64,000 bases of DNA from Chlamydiales bacterium (GTDB taxonomy: Bacteria > Chlamydiota > Chlamydiia > Chlamydiales > SM23-39). The DNA lies in the NCBI GenBank assembly GCA_030681135.1, contig JAUXXF010000007.1, positions 24,327 to 88,326 of the forward strand, given 5' to 3'. Numbering within the stretch: the first letter of the stretch is position 1; every line of letters begins with the position of its first letter. The notes under the pieces were generated by a model that had not been told where the DNA came from, searched no databases, and was given only the letters and a program-made list of their open reading frames with translations. This document shows positions 17,799 through 25,898 of this stretch, piece after piece. Position numbers and translations under genes: made by a program.

Positions 17799-20210
17799 TT
17801 AAAATTGTCCACCCATCGAAAAATAGAAGGGTTGGTACTTGTGATTTCGCTCTTTTCGATCCAACGAATTGAGCAGATAGCCCCAGCCGACCACGATCGG
17901 AGTTCGATTTCCGATATCTAAACGAAGTCCTCCGCCCACAGATGCTCGGAGTTTTTCGGCTGAAAAGATTTTAGTAGTGACGCTTCCAATATCATAAAAA
18001 ATAAACGCATCTAAAATCTTGATGATTTCCTGGTTGTACTCTAAAGAAAACAACGTGGCCGAATTGCCGCCATTAGGCGTGTGCGTATTTTGAGGAATGC
18101 CATTATCGTCGAGTAGTTTCACTAGAGGTCCTAACATAAATGGCTTATATCCTCGGACGGTGTTTTCTCCCCCCATAAATAAACGTTCGCTGTAGGGCAT
18201 CGCATTTCGGGCAGTCTGTCCATAAGGGAAAATGTATTTGAATTCTGCTTTTAGCTTCAAGGTTCCTTTTGCCCAAATCGGAAAATAAATGGAATTCAGG
18301 TAACTGACCTTGCCAAAATAGAAAGATCCTCCAACACCGGCAATTTCTGCTTCGAAAAGAGAGCGCCAGCCTCGATGGGGTTTGAAAGGATTATCTGTCG
18401 AATCATAGCTGAGGTTTGAACTGAATGCGGAAACGAGTCCTTCCTGGTCAAGGAGTCTCTTTTGTTCATTGTAGGAGTCCGTAGCAACTGTATTTGTGCC
18501 AAACGCTTTTAAGTCTACAAAGTCATGAGAATGACGCAGCCTTTCGCGCATGCCGAATGTCCAAAACATATTGATCGGGTAGCTGGTAAATACAGATCCG
18601 CCGTAGGTGATAATTTCCGTGTCTTCTTGCAACTTGCTATATGTTCGGGTGATTTCTGTTCCAAAGCGCCAGAGCGAATCATTGATATAAGGATCCATCC
18701 AGGAAATAAGGACGTTATTTTGTTTTTTACCTAAAGTCCCTCGGATGTGAAAATACTCTCCGCCGCCTCTTAGAGCTGAAACGTCGCTCCATGCTTTGCC
18801 AAGGCCTGCAATCCTGAAATTCCGCTCTGTAATTTCGAGACCACCAAAAATGTCATCTATCGTGCTAAATCCCATAAACAGGTTCACGCTGCCTGTGGTC
18901 GTCTCTTCTACTTCGATGTAGACATCTCGATAAGTTTCCCCAAGATCTTCACTTGTTCGGACGGCATAGACATTGACCGATTTAAAATAACCCATCGCTT
19001 CAAGCCGCTGCTGCGTGGCTTTTAGTTTCCTTGAGTCAAAGGTTTCTCCGGGTACTAAAAGAGATTCTCTAAGAAGGACGTTATTTTTTGTGTAGTGGTT
19101 GCCGAAGATATAGATCAGTCCAATTTTGTATTGTTGGCCCTCTTCAATGATATAGCGAACATCAAATACAGGCTGATTTTCTTCAAGGTCGGCCTCAAAT
19201 TGGACGCTTGCATCGATATAACCTTTTTGGCCATAGAGATCTTTAATGAGCTGGGCTGTATCTCTCACTTTTTCAGGAGAGTAAGGCTCGCCTGCATGAA
19301 GTAAACATTTTTTTTCAATTTCATCCGAAGAGATGAGGGTATTTCCTTCGAATTGGACGGAACCAGTCTTGTAAATAGTCCCTCGATGGGCAGTGATTTC
19401 TACGATCAGTTTGCCAGAATGGGAGTCTTCAGTTAATTCTACGTCAACTCGCGCATCAGCATATCCTTTGTTGTGCAAATAATTGACGATTGTCGCTCGG
19501 TCTTGATCTAATGCCTCATCTCGGAAAATTCCGGAACCTGTTACCCAGCTAGTAAGAAAATTGTATTTTTTCAAAAACATCTGATCGGATAGATCGCTTT
19601 GCTCTTGTTTTGTAAACCCTTTGAACACGATTTTTTTAATGTTTCCTGATTTTCCCTCTTTGACATCGATAATGACATCTACCTGGTTTGTGTTAGGAAT
19701 TGATTCAAGGGAGTAGGAAATTTGTGATTCGAAGTATCCTTTCTTGATGTAAAATTCTTTAATTTTGTTGAACGCTTTATTAAACGTCTGGCGATTGAAC
19801 ACTGTATAGGGCTGGATATTGAGTTCTCTCTGCAATCTAGAAGTGTTATATCGTTCATTCCCTCTCCAAACGATTTGATGGATCAGGGGGCGGGGGGTTA
19901 CATGAATTGTGATGACAAGTTGGCCATTTTTGATCTGAATAGAAGGGTCGACTCGGTCGTATTCTTGAGAGAGGAGTTTAAGATCTTGATCAAAGATCGT
20001 TTGAGAAAATTCATCACCTTCTTGCGTTTTGAGTCTCGAAAGGATGGGTTTGCCATCAAAGTAGCTGGAGCTTTCTGGCGCATCTACAATGATCTCAATG
20101 TTGAAAATTCGTTTTTCTTCATAGAATTCATCGCCGTGGATAGATCCTGTTGTCGTTAGAAAAAGAAAAGCGAGTAAGGCATAGGAAGAGATGTGTCGTT
20201 TACTGGACAT
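17799..20210 (-). CDS. bamA: Outer-membrane protein assembly factor BamA
   Basis: An 803-residue Omp85 protein that inserts beta-barrels into the outer membrane. It has a signal peptide (SYALLAFLFLTTTGSIHG), a series of POTRA repeats (for example IHQIVWRGNERYNTSRL and IVFKGFTKQEQSDLSDQ, GSVQFEGNTLISSDEIEKK, IYIFGNHYTKNNVLL), then a C-terminal barrel with the RGY-type motif in ENTVRGYKPFMLGP and the final YQPFYFSMGGQF ending in Phe. Five POTRA units are expected. First gene of the bamA-skp-lpxD cluster; its start is separated by 84 bases from recR. Confidence 0.96.
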   Translation of the reverse strand: MSSKRHISSYALLAFLFLTTTGSIHGDEFYEEKRIFNIEIIVDAPESSSYFDGKPILSRLKTQEGDEFSQTIFDQDLKLLSQEYDRVDPSIQIKNGQLVITIHVTPRPLIHQIVWRGNERYNTSRLQRELNIQPYTVFNRQTFNKAFNKIKEFYIKKGYFESQISYSLESIPNTNQVDVIIDVKEGKSGNIKKIVFKGFTKQEQSDLSDQMFLKKYNFLTSWVTGSGIFRDEALDQDRATIVNYLHNKGYADARVDVELTEDSHSGKLIVEITAHRGTIYKTGSVQFEGNTLISSDEIEKKCLLHAGEPYSPEKVRDTAQLIKDLYGQKGYIDASVQFEADLEENQPVFDVRYIIEEGQQYKIGLIYIFGNHYTKNNVLLRESLLVPGETFDSRKLKATQQRLEAMGYFKSVNVYAVRTSEDLGETYRDVYIEVEETTTGSVNLFMGFSTIDDIFGGLEITERNFRIAGLGKAWSDVSALRGGGEYFHIRGTLGKKQNNVLISWMDPYINDSLWRFGTEITRTYSKLQEDTEIITYGGSVFTSYPINMFWTFGMRERLRHSHDFVDLKAFGTNTVATDSYNEQKRLLDQEGLVSAFSSNLSYDSTDNPFKPHRGWRSLFEAEIAGVGGSFYFGKVSYLNSIYFPIWAKGTLKLKAEFKYIFPYGQTARNAMPYSERLFMGGENTVRGYKPFMLGPLVKLLDDNGIPQNTHTPNGGNSATLFSLEYNQEIIKILDAFIFYDIGSVTTKIFSAEKLRASVGGGLRLDIGNRTPIVVGWGYLLNSLDRKERNHKYQPFYFSMGGQF

Positions 20211-20294
20211 TCTAAACTTCGTGGTTGATCCGTCTGATTATAGGAATTGTTCCTTAAAAAAGCAATTCCCTATTTTCCTGGCTATTTTCTCAGA

Positions 20295-20894
20295 CTATAA
20301 TGTTTGTCTTCCCATGAGCGCCCTGGCAAGAGTGTTGCCATCGATATATTCGAGGCTGCTTCCCATGGGGAGGCCGACGCTAAGCCGGGAGATGCGGAGA
20401 GGGAGTTTACCTAGTTCATTTTTTAGATATAAGGAAGTGGTGTCTCCTTCAAGTGTGGAATCGAGGGCGATGATCACTTCTTGAATAGAATGCTTGATGA
20501 TTCTTTCTATAATGCGGTCTGTTCTGAGTTGCTCTGCATGCCGCCCGTCTAATGGGGAAAGTAGGTGCTCAATCACATGATATAGGCCGCGGTAAGCTCT
20601 AGTTTCCTCAATTGCGTAGGCGTCTCTTGCCGACGAGAGGATGCAAAGAGCTGAGCTATCTCTCGATTCATGGCAAAAAAAGCAGGTGCCTTGATCTGTA
20701 AGGCAGCCGCATTCCTGGCAGGTAGGGATTTTTTGGCTGATTTCTGTCAGTAAGCCTCCTAGTTGTTGCAGGTTTTCGACAGGCCAGGTGAGAAATTCAA
20801 AGGCAAATCTCTCGGCAGTTCGAAGGCCTACTCCAGGTAGCTTTTTTAAGTAGTTGATTAAGGTAAGAAGATCTTTGGGGTATTTTGCAGACAT
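20295..20894 (-). CDS. recR: Recombination protein RecR
   Basis: Works with RecO and RecF in loading RecA onto gaps. Signs: N-terminal helix-hairpin-helix (LKKLPGVGLRTAERFAFEFL), a Cys4 zinc finger (CQECGCLTDQGTCFFC), a Toprim domain (LCILSSARDAYAIEE) and YIDGNTLARAL at the C-terminus. I start at ATG 20894 because it gives 199 residues, the normal length; the frame extends to 21005 through the palindromic repeat. It neighbours bamA and the divergent fabH, as in Chlamydia. Confidence 0.94.
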   Translation of the reverse strand: MSAKYPKDLLTLINYLKKLPGVGLRTAERFAFEFLTWPVENLQQLGGLLTEISQKIPTCQECGCLTDQGTCFFCHESRDSSALCILSSARDAYAIEETRAYRGLYHVIEHLLSPLDGRHAEQLRTDRIIERIIKHSIQEVIIALDSTLEGDTTSLYLKNELGKLPLRISRLSVGLPMGSSLEYIDGNTLARALMGRQTL

Positions 20895-20959
20895 GAATGC
20901 AGTGTAGGAAAAAAAGGGTCTTTTTTCAACGAGGATTTTTTTATGTATGTGAAACTGGG

Positions 20960-21109
20960 CATTGGCCATTTGAGGGAGCCGACTTCTCGAGATACTCACT
21001 TCCACGCATATTGAATATCTTTTAGGTGGCGTTTCAAGCCTACTTAAAAGATATTCAATATAGCTGTAAGCGAGTATCTCGAGAAGTCGGCTCCCTCAAA
21101 TGGCCAATG
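20960..21109. repeat. 150-bp palindromic element between recR and fabH
   Basis: Perfect 38-bp arms at 20960-20997 and 21072-21109 (beginning CATTGGCCATTTGAGGGAG), then inner perfect 17-bp arms at 21008-21024 and 21045-21061 (ATATTGAATATCTTTTA and its complement), with a 20-base loop. The segments between outer and inner arms pair poorly. It could extrude as a cruciform, be a miniature inverted-repeat element, or form a stable RNA hairpin. Together with the AT-rich fabH leader it fills the 433 bases between recR and fabH. Confidence 0.85.
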
Positions 21110-21235
21110 TCCAGTAAAATGGGTTTGTTGCCTGAAAAGCTTATCTTGCTAAATACTAGTGTGTTATCCGTTGCCTCTTAAAGAAGGTCGGCTCTGTGGT
21201 GAAAAAATAGATAAAGTCGAATGAAGCAATGGCGT

Positions 21236-21324
21236 AGTGTAAAATGAATTTTTTTCTTGTCAATCTTACACTTTCTATTAATAGAGGATTTGTGTAAAAT
21301 TGATCCCATTGAAGCAGTGTAAAA
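21236..21324 (+). promoter_or_regulatory. Repeated AGTGTAAAA motif upstream of fabH
   Basis: AGTGTAAAAT (21236-21245), its inverse TCTTACACT (21264-21272), TGTGTAAAAT (21291-21300) and CAGTGTAAAA (21315-21324) crowd the 92 bases before fabH. Such clustering of one 9-base word in both orientations suggests a regulator site controlling the fab operon. No known fatty-acid regulator consensus matches well. AT-rich chance occurrence is the alternative. Confidence 0.35.
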
Positions 21325-21327
21325 AAA

Positions 21328-22320
21328 ATGATTAAACAAGCTAAAATTCTAGGGACAGGGATCTATTTACCTGAAAGGGTACTGACGAACCAAGACCTTG
21401 AGCAGATGGTTGATACCACTGATGAGTGGATTGTTTCTCGTACGGGGATGAAAGAGCGTAGGATCGCGAGATCAGACGAGTTTACCTCTGATATGGGGGC
21501 TAAAGCTGCCGCGGCGGCCATCGAGGATGCGGGGCTCTCCGTTGGGGATATAGACTTTATTTTAGTGGCCACTTTGACCCCAGACTATCAGTTTCCTAGC
21601 ACGGCCTGTTTAATCCAGCAGCTTTTAGGAGCTCAAAGGGCGGCCTGTTTGGATATTCAAGCGGCCTGTACAGGATATCTCTACGCCTTGTCCCTTGCAA
21701 AGGCTTTTGTCGAGTCTGGGGCTTACCGTCATATTTTAGTTGTAGCTGCCGAAAAACTTTCAGCCATCACAAATTACAAAGACCGGTCTACTTGTGTGCT
21801 TTTTGGGGATGGGGCAGCCGCCTGCGTGGTCTCTTCTGAAGGCAAGGGGCTTGCGATTCAATCTGTTCGCCTAGGAGCCGATGGGGAGCAATCTCAACTG
21901 CTCGTCATGCCGGCCGGAGGGTGCCGTTTACCGGCTTCTGCAGATACTGTGGCTAATCAGCAGCACACCATTTGCATGGCTGGCAACGAGCTTTTTAAGC
22001 ACGCTGTCCGTCGCATGGAAGCTGCCTGCAAGGAATGTATCGATGAAGCGAAACTTAATGAATTAGACATTTCCTGGGTTGTTCCTCATCAGGCCAATAT
22101 CCGCATCATTGATGCGATCGCTAAACGCTTCAAACACCTTCCTATGGAAAGGGTGTATAAAACTGTTCAAAAATATGGAAATACGTCAGCTTCTTCTATG
22201 GGGATTGCTTTGCATGAATTGAGAAAAGAGCAGGTTTTGCATGCAGATGAGCACATTTTATTAACAGCTTTTGGGGCTGGTCTTACTTGGGGAGCTGCTT
22301 TACTGAAGGTGGAACCGTGA
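21328..22320 (+). CDS. fabH: 3-oxoacyl-ACP synthase III
   Basis: Starts fatty acid chains by condensing acetyl-CoA with malonyl-ACP. The 330-residue protein has the family signatures: LGTGIYLPERVLTN, DEWIVSRTGMKERR, the catalytic Cys in DIQAACTGYLYAL, the His in VVPHQANIRI, and the Asn in KYGNTSASS. It opens the fabH-fabD-fabG-acpP operon. The ATG lacks a clear ribosome site. Its stop overlaps the fabD start (GTGA). Confidence 0.96.
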   Translation: MIKQAKILGTGIYLPERVLTNQDLEQMVDTTDEWIVSRTGMKERRIARSDEFTSDMGAKAAAAAIEDAGLSVGDIDFILVATLTPDYQFPSTACLIQQLLGAQRAACLDIQAACTGYLYALSLAKAFVESGAYRHILVVAAEKLSAITNYKDRSTCVLFGDGAAACVVSSEGKGLAIQSVRLGADGEQSQLLVMPAGGCRLPASADTVANQQHTICMAGNELFKHAVRRMEAACKECIDEAKLNELDISWVVPHQANIRIIDAIAKRFKHLPMERVYKTVQKYGNTSASSMGIALHELRKEQVLHADEHILLTAFGAGLTWGAALLKVEP

Positions 22321-23267
22321 AGAAAATAGCCATGCTTTTCCCTGGGCAAGGATCTCAGTTTCAGGGAATGGGCAAAGATTTTTATGAGACATTTTCTATC
22401 GCAAGACAAACCTTTCAAGAGGCTGATGAAATCTTGTCTTATCATTTAAGCCGAGTCATGTTTGAAGGTCCAGAAGAGCTTTTAACCCAAACAAAACATA
22501 GCCAATTAGCTATTTTTGTAAACAGTGTGGCCTTGCTGCGCACGCTGCAAGAGCAGCAACCCTCTTTAGTTCCTTTTGTCTGCGCAGGTTTGAGTTTAGG
22601 GGAGTATACCGCCCTTTACGCCTCTGGGAGAATTGAGATGGAAGAGGCTCTTCGGCTTGTACGAGTTCGGGCAGAGCTCATGAACCAGGCCTGCGAGCTC
22701 TTTCCTGGGACGATGGCAGCAGTTCTGAGCAATCTTGATGCCTCCGTCATTGAAGGGGCTTTAAAAGGCTTGCCAGACGTATGGGTAGCTAATTTCAACT
22801 GTCCTGGCCAGATCGTGATTTCTGGGTCTAAAGAAGGCGTGGAAGCTGGATCTGCCGTCCTCAAAGAAAAAGGGGCTAAACGAATCATCCCTCTCACGGT
22901 TCATGGAGCTTTTCATAGCGGTTTAATGCAGTCTGCTCAAGAGGGGCTTGCGCCTTTTATTGAGAAATCTTCTCTGATAGAATCTTCCGTTGGTTTTGTA
23001 ATGAATGTGCCAGGTGATTTTGTCCATTCTCTTGATGCTGTGCGCCAGAATTTAACGAATCAAGTAACGCAATCTGTCCGATGGGATCAAGGAATTTTAG
23101 CTATCGAGTCCAAAGAGGTAGATCTCTATCTTGAGATTGGATGTGGAAAAACATTGGCTGGTTTGAATAAAAAGATAGGAGTTCGAGCTCCCACAATTTC
23201 TTTAGAGAAAGTGGCTGATTTGGATGGAGTCATGCAACAAATAGAAGGTGCCATATGCAGCTGTTAA
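22317..23267 (+). CDS. fabD: Malonyl-CoA:ACP transacylase
   Basis: Loads malonyl onto acyl carrier protein. Signs: MLFPGQGSQFQGMG at the N-terminus, the nucleophile in AGLSLGEYTAL (GLSLGE, usual GHSLGE with His replaced by Leu), VHGAFHSGLM with the catalytic His, and LEIGCGKTLAGL. The GTG at 22317 overlaps the fabH stop by 4 bases and has GGTGG just upstream; this gives 316 residues. Its 3' end overlaps fabG by 13 bases. Confidence 0.94.
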   Translation: MKKIAMLFPGQGSQFQGMGKDFYETFSIARQTFQEADEILSYHLSRVMFEGPEELLTQTKHSQLAIFVNSVALLRTLQEQQPSLVPFVCAGLSLGEYTALYASGRIEMEEALRLVRVRAELMNQACELFPGTMAAVLSNLDASVIEGALKGLPDVWVANFNCPGQIVISGSKEGVEAGSAVLKEKGAKRIIPLTVHGAFHSGLMQSAQEGLAPFIEKSSLIESSVGFVMNVPGDFVHSLDAVRQNLTNQVTQSVRWDQGILAIESKEVDLYLEIGCGKTLAGLNKKIGVRAPTISLEKVADLDGVMQQIEGAICSC

Positions 23268-24010
23268 AGAAAAAATCGGCTCTCATTACTGGAGGCACAG
23301 CTGGCATTGGAAAAGCCATAGCTCTTTTGTATGCGCAGCACGGCGCTAATGTAGCTATTTTTGGAACAAATGCAGAGCGTGCTGAATCTGCCTTAAAAGA
23401 ATTAGAAGGCCAGCGAGTTGACGAAGAGCAAACGTTTTCTGCCCATTTGGTGAACGTGTCTCAGACTCTTGAAGTGCAAGAGAAGATTGGGCAGCTTTTG
23501 TCTGAGTGGGGAAAAGTAGATATTTTAGTGAATAATGCGGGCATTACCCGAGACAATTTATTGATGAAGATGAGCGAAGAAGACTGGGATGAGGTTTTAA
23601 ATGTGAATTTAAAATCCGTCTATAATACTTGTCATGCACTTGTTCGCAGTATGATGAAAGCAAGATCTGGCTCGATCATTAATGTTTCTTCAGTGATTGG
23701 CTTGACAGGAAATGCGGGACAAGTAAACTATGCAGCATCGAAATCAGGAATGATCGGGTTTACGAAGTCTTTGGCTAAAGAATTGGCAAGCCGCAGTGTG
23801 AGAGCTAATTGCATTGCGCCTGGTTATATACAAACGCATATGACCGATGTATTGCCCGAGCAAGTTAAAGAGAAAGTACTCGCTGAGATTCCGCTTGGCC
23901 GTATAGGCTCTCCTCAAGATATTGCCCATGCGGCTTTGTATTTGGCAAGTGACTTATCGAGTTATGTTACTGGACAAGTGCTAGCGGTTGACGGCGGAAT
24001 GGTTATGTAA
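23255..24010 (+). CDS. fabG: 3-oxoacyl-ACP reductase
   Basis: NADPH-dependent reduction of 3-oxoacyl-ACP. A 251-residue classical SDR: TGGTAGIGKA cofactor motif, LVNNAGITRD, the serine in INVSSVIGLTG, the YxxxK pair in YAASKSGM, and the C-terminal YVTGQVLAVDGGM. The start overlaps fabD by 13 bases and has GAAGGTG upstream, so translation is probably coupled. Confidence 0.96.
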   Translation: MQLLKKKSALITGGTAGIGKAIALLYAQHGANVAIFGTNAERAESALKELEGQRVDEEQTFSAHLVNVSQTLEVQEKIGQLLSEWGKVDILVNNAGITRDNLLMKMSEEDWDEVLNVNLKSVYNTCHALVRSMMKARSGSIINVSSVIGLTGNAGQVNYAASKSGMIGFTKSLAKELASRSVRANCIAPGYIQTHMTDVLPEQVKEKVLAEIPLGRIGSPQDIAHAALYLASDLSSYVTGQVLAVDGGMVM

Positions 24011-24089
24011 AATGAGGACCTGCCTGTAAAAAATATAGATCATGTTTTGATATTTTTGAGGGCTGGTTTAATTAAATAGGAAATGTTTT

Positions 24090-24329
24090 ATGACAATACA
24101 ACAAGAAGTGATTGATATCATTATCGAGCAGCTCGGAGTCGAGGCTGCGGATGTGTCTTTGGAAAAATCTTTCGTAGAAGATTTGAATGCAGATTCTTTA
24201 GATTTGACTGAGCTTATCATGACATTTGAAGAGCGTTTTGGTTTTGAGATTTCAGAGGAAGATGCTGAGAAGCTCAAGACAGTAGGCGATGTTGTTGAAT
24301 ATGTTGAAAAACGTAAAGCCAACGCCTAG
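24090..24329 (+). CDS. acpP: Acyl carrier protein
   Basis: The 79-residue carrier of growing acyl chains, used by the fab enzymes and LpxD. The phosphopantetheine Ser is in [15 protein letters not shown]; the acidic helix-rich sequence and [15 protein letters not shown] end are typical. AGGAAA precedes the ATG. It is 79 bases after fabG and probably the last operon gene, a GC-rich hairpin following. Confidence 0.97.
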   Translation: MTIQQEVIDIIIEQLGVEAADVSLEKSFVEDLNADSLDLTELIMTFEERFGFEISEEDAEKLKTVGDVVEYVEKRKANA

Positions 24330-24389
24330 AAATTTCTTTTCAGTTTCCCCAAAAAAGAGCTAGAGATTTCTAGCATTTCAGGTTTCCAT

Positions 24390-24412
24390 GCGCGCGAAAG
24401 CGCGCTTCTTTT
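24390..24412 (+). terminator. Terminator after acpP
   Basis: GCGCGC, loop GAAA, GCGCGC (24390-24405) followed by TTCTTTTCTC. The stem is short but all G/C and the tail is T-rich, so it fits a rho-independent terminator for the fab operon. Confidence 0.65.
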
Positions 24413-24577
24413 CTCTACGATTTAAAATATTTCTTTATGTTATTGCGATCCTTAGCTGTAAGTAGTTAGTAATAGGTTTTCTGAGTTTTTTGTTAATCGA
24501 TAACAGGGTTCTATTTTATTGTTTATAATTGTGCGATTATTTTGAAAGTAACTATTGATATTAGTTCGAAGGTTGAA

Positions 24578-25312
24578 ATGAACAACATTAGAGGGGTATT
24601 CGAATCTTCTGCAAATTTAGTTTCGATGAACATATTTCAAGATGATGGAGAGGGTAATAATAGTTGGATTGGAGTGGGCTTGATTGCTTTGGGAACAATA
24701 ACTGCCTTGGCCTCTACTATTTATTACTCTAAGGCAGGATACTTTTTTAGTATGAGAGCTTCAGATGATGATATGTGTACAGTATGTCAAGATGATTTTA
24801 GTGGAGATAGGGATGTTGTTGGGCATTCTGTAAATAATGCAAAGCATATTTTTCACCGCACTTGCGCTGAACCTTGGGTGAATGAACATCGCGACTGTCC
24901 CATATGTCGAATGCCAGTTGCATCGATCGATCCAACCTTTTTGACCCGCATGTCTCAGAATGAATATTTAAGAAGTGTAGTTGGAGCAGCGATATATTTT
25001 GGAGTAATAGAGACAGTGATAATAGGAGAGACATTAATGAGACGGTCACAAAAAGAGCTACTTCTACTAGTGGGGATTTTAACTTATGTGGTACTTCCGA
25101 TGCTTGGAATATTGCTTGGCCAAAATAATTTTATGGATATAACTCGTGGAGGTATTGCAACAGGGACTTTCGGGATTCTCAGCATGTCAATGCTTCTAGC
25201 GTCTGAGGATTTTTCTTGGCGACAGCTGACAGTGATGGAATTAACAAGTATTGTCTTTTTAACCAATGTTTTATTCATCATAGCCGCTACAGCTTATCGC
25301 CGTAATCATTAG
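24578..25312 (+). CDS. RING-H2 zinc finger membrane protein, candidate E3 ubiquitin ligase
   Basis: A 244-residue protein starting at ATG 24578 (GAAGG upstream; a TTG at 24542 would extend it). A first transmembrane helix (about 29-49) precedes a RING-H2-like domain: C67-x2-C70, H90-x2-H93-x2-C96, W100, C107-x2-C110 (HIFHRTCAEPW, then CPICRMP). The Cys expected two residues before H90 is Ala88; His83 could be the substitute ligand. About four more transmembrane helices follow (around 131-235). RING-H2 proteins recruit ubiquitin E2 enzymes, for which bacteria have no use, so host ubiquitination is the likely target. No signal peptide seen; the secretion route is unknown. Confidence 0.75.
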   Translation: MNNIRGVFESSANLVSMNIFQDDGEGNNSWIGVGLIALGTITALASTIYYSKAGYFFSMRASDDDMCTVCQDDFSGDRDVVGHSVNNAKHIFHRTCAEPWVNEHRDCPICRMPVASIDPTFLTRMSQNEYLRSVVGAAIYFGVIETVIIGETLMRRSQKELLLLVGILTYVVLPMLGILLGQNNFMDITRGGIATGTFGILSMSMLLASEDFSWRQLTVMELTSIVFLTNVLFIIAATAYRRNH

Positions 25313-25321
25313 CTTTCAGAT

Positions 25322-25378
25322 TTAACTCAGCACCTGGAAGCAGATAAGGTGGTGAATGTCTTCGGAGAGCTCTCTCCT
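25322..25378 (-). pseudogene. Remnant of a second copy of the HAMP/PP2C-like gene 3' end
   Basis: Reverse-strand codons give RRELSEDIHHLICFQVLS then TAA. The intact neighbour at 25899 ends RRKELSEDIHLLCFQVLS and TAA. The match covers the last 18 codons and the stop, then fades upstream. It shows that a duplicate of that gene once lay here, separated now from the original by the 116-residue ORF. Confidence 0.7.
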
Positions 25379-25470
25379 CGATCATTCAAACTGATTCAGG
25401 TCATTAGAAAGAGATTTCTCCCTTCAATCATACATCCTGTTTCAAGTCGTCCGTGGTAGATTTTTTTTCG

Positions 25471-25821
25471 TTACTCAATCTCTCCATTCGCCCTGGCCTC
25501 TATGACGAATTGTTGAACTTCAAGAGGAAGATCGTTATAATAGAGGTCACTTTTTACGAAAATCTCTAAAAGACCCATGCACTCTTCTTTATTTGCTATG
25601 AGAAAATGGAGAGCAACTTGACTAGGTTTTTTGAGGTTGTCAAATATTTCAGGATCTATCGCTTGCTCAGTGATTTTATCTGCGCAAGTGATTTCTACGG
25701 AGCCTTTGATCGTATTCCCGTTAGAATCTTCGTATGAGGTAGGGGTAAACTCGAGAGTTGTTTCTTGAATTATCTTATATTCTGAAGTGGATTTTTCCGA
25801 GGGGTGAACTGGGCTAGTCAT
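25471..25821 (-). CDS. hypothetical protein, 116 residues
   Basis: Not recognised. It is acidic, without signal peptide or membrane segment (IIQETTLEFTPTSYED near the start, LPLEVQQFVIEARANGEIE at the end). AAGGAAA stands about 5 bases before the ATG, supporting expression. It lies between the intact HAMP/PP2C-like gene and the remnant of a duplicate of its tail, so it may have arrived with that rearrangement. Confidence 0.5.
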   Translation of the reverse strand: MTSPVHPSEKSTSEYKIIQETTLEFTPTSYEDSNGNTIKGSVEITCADKITEQAIDPEIFDNLKKPSQVALHFLIANKEECMGLLEIFVKSDLYYNDLPLEVQQFVIEARANGEIE

Positions 25822-25898
25822 AAACTTTCCTTATTTATTTTACTTGGCAAACAAGGTAGCATCAAAGATGCAATTGTTCAATGAAAGATTCTTTTTTT

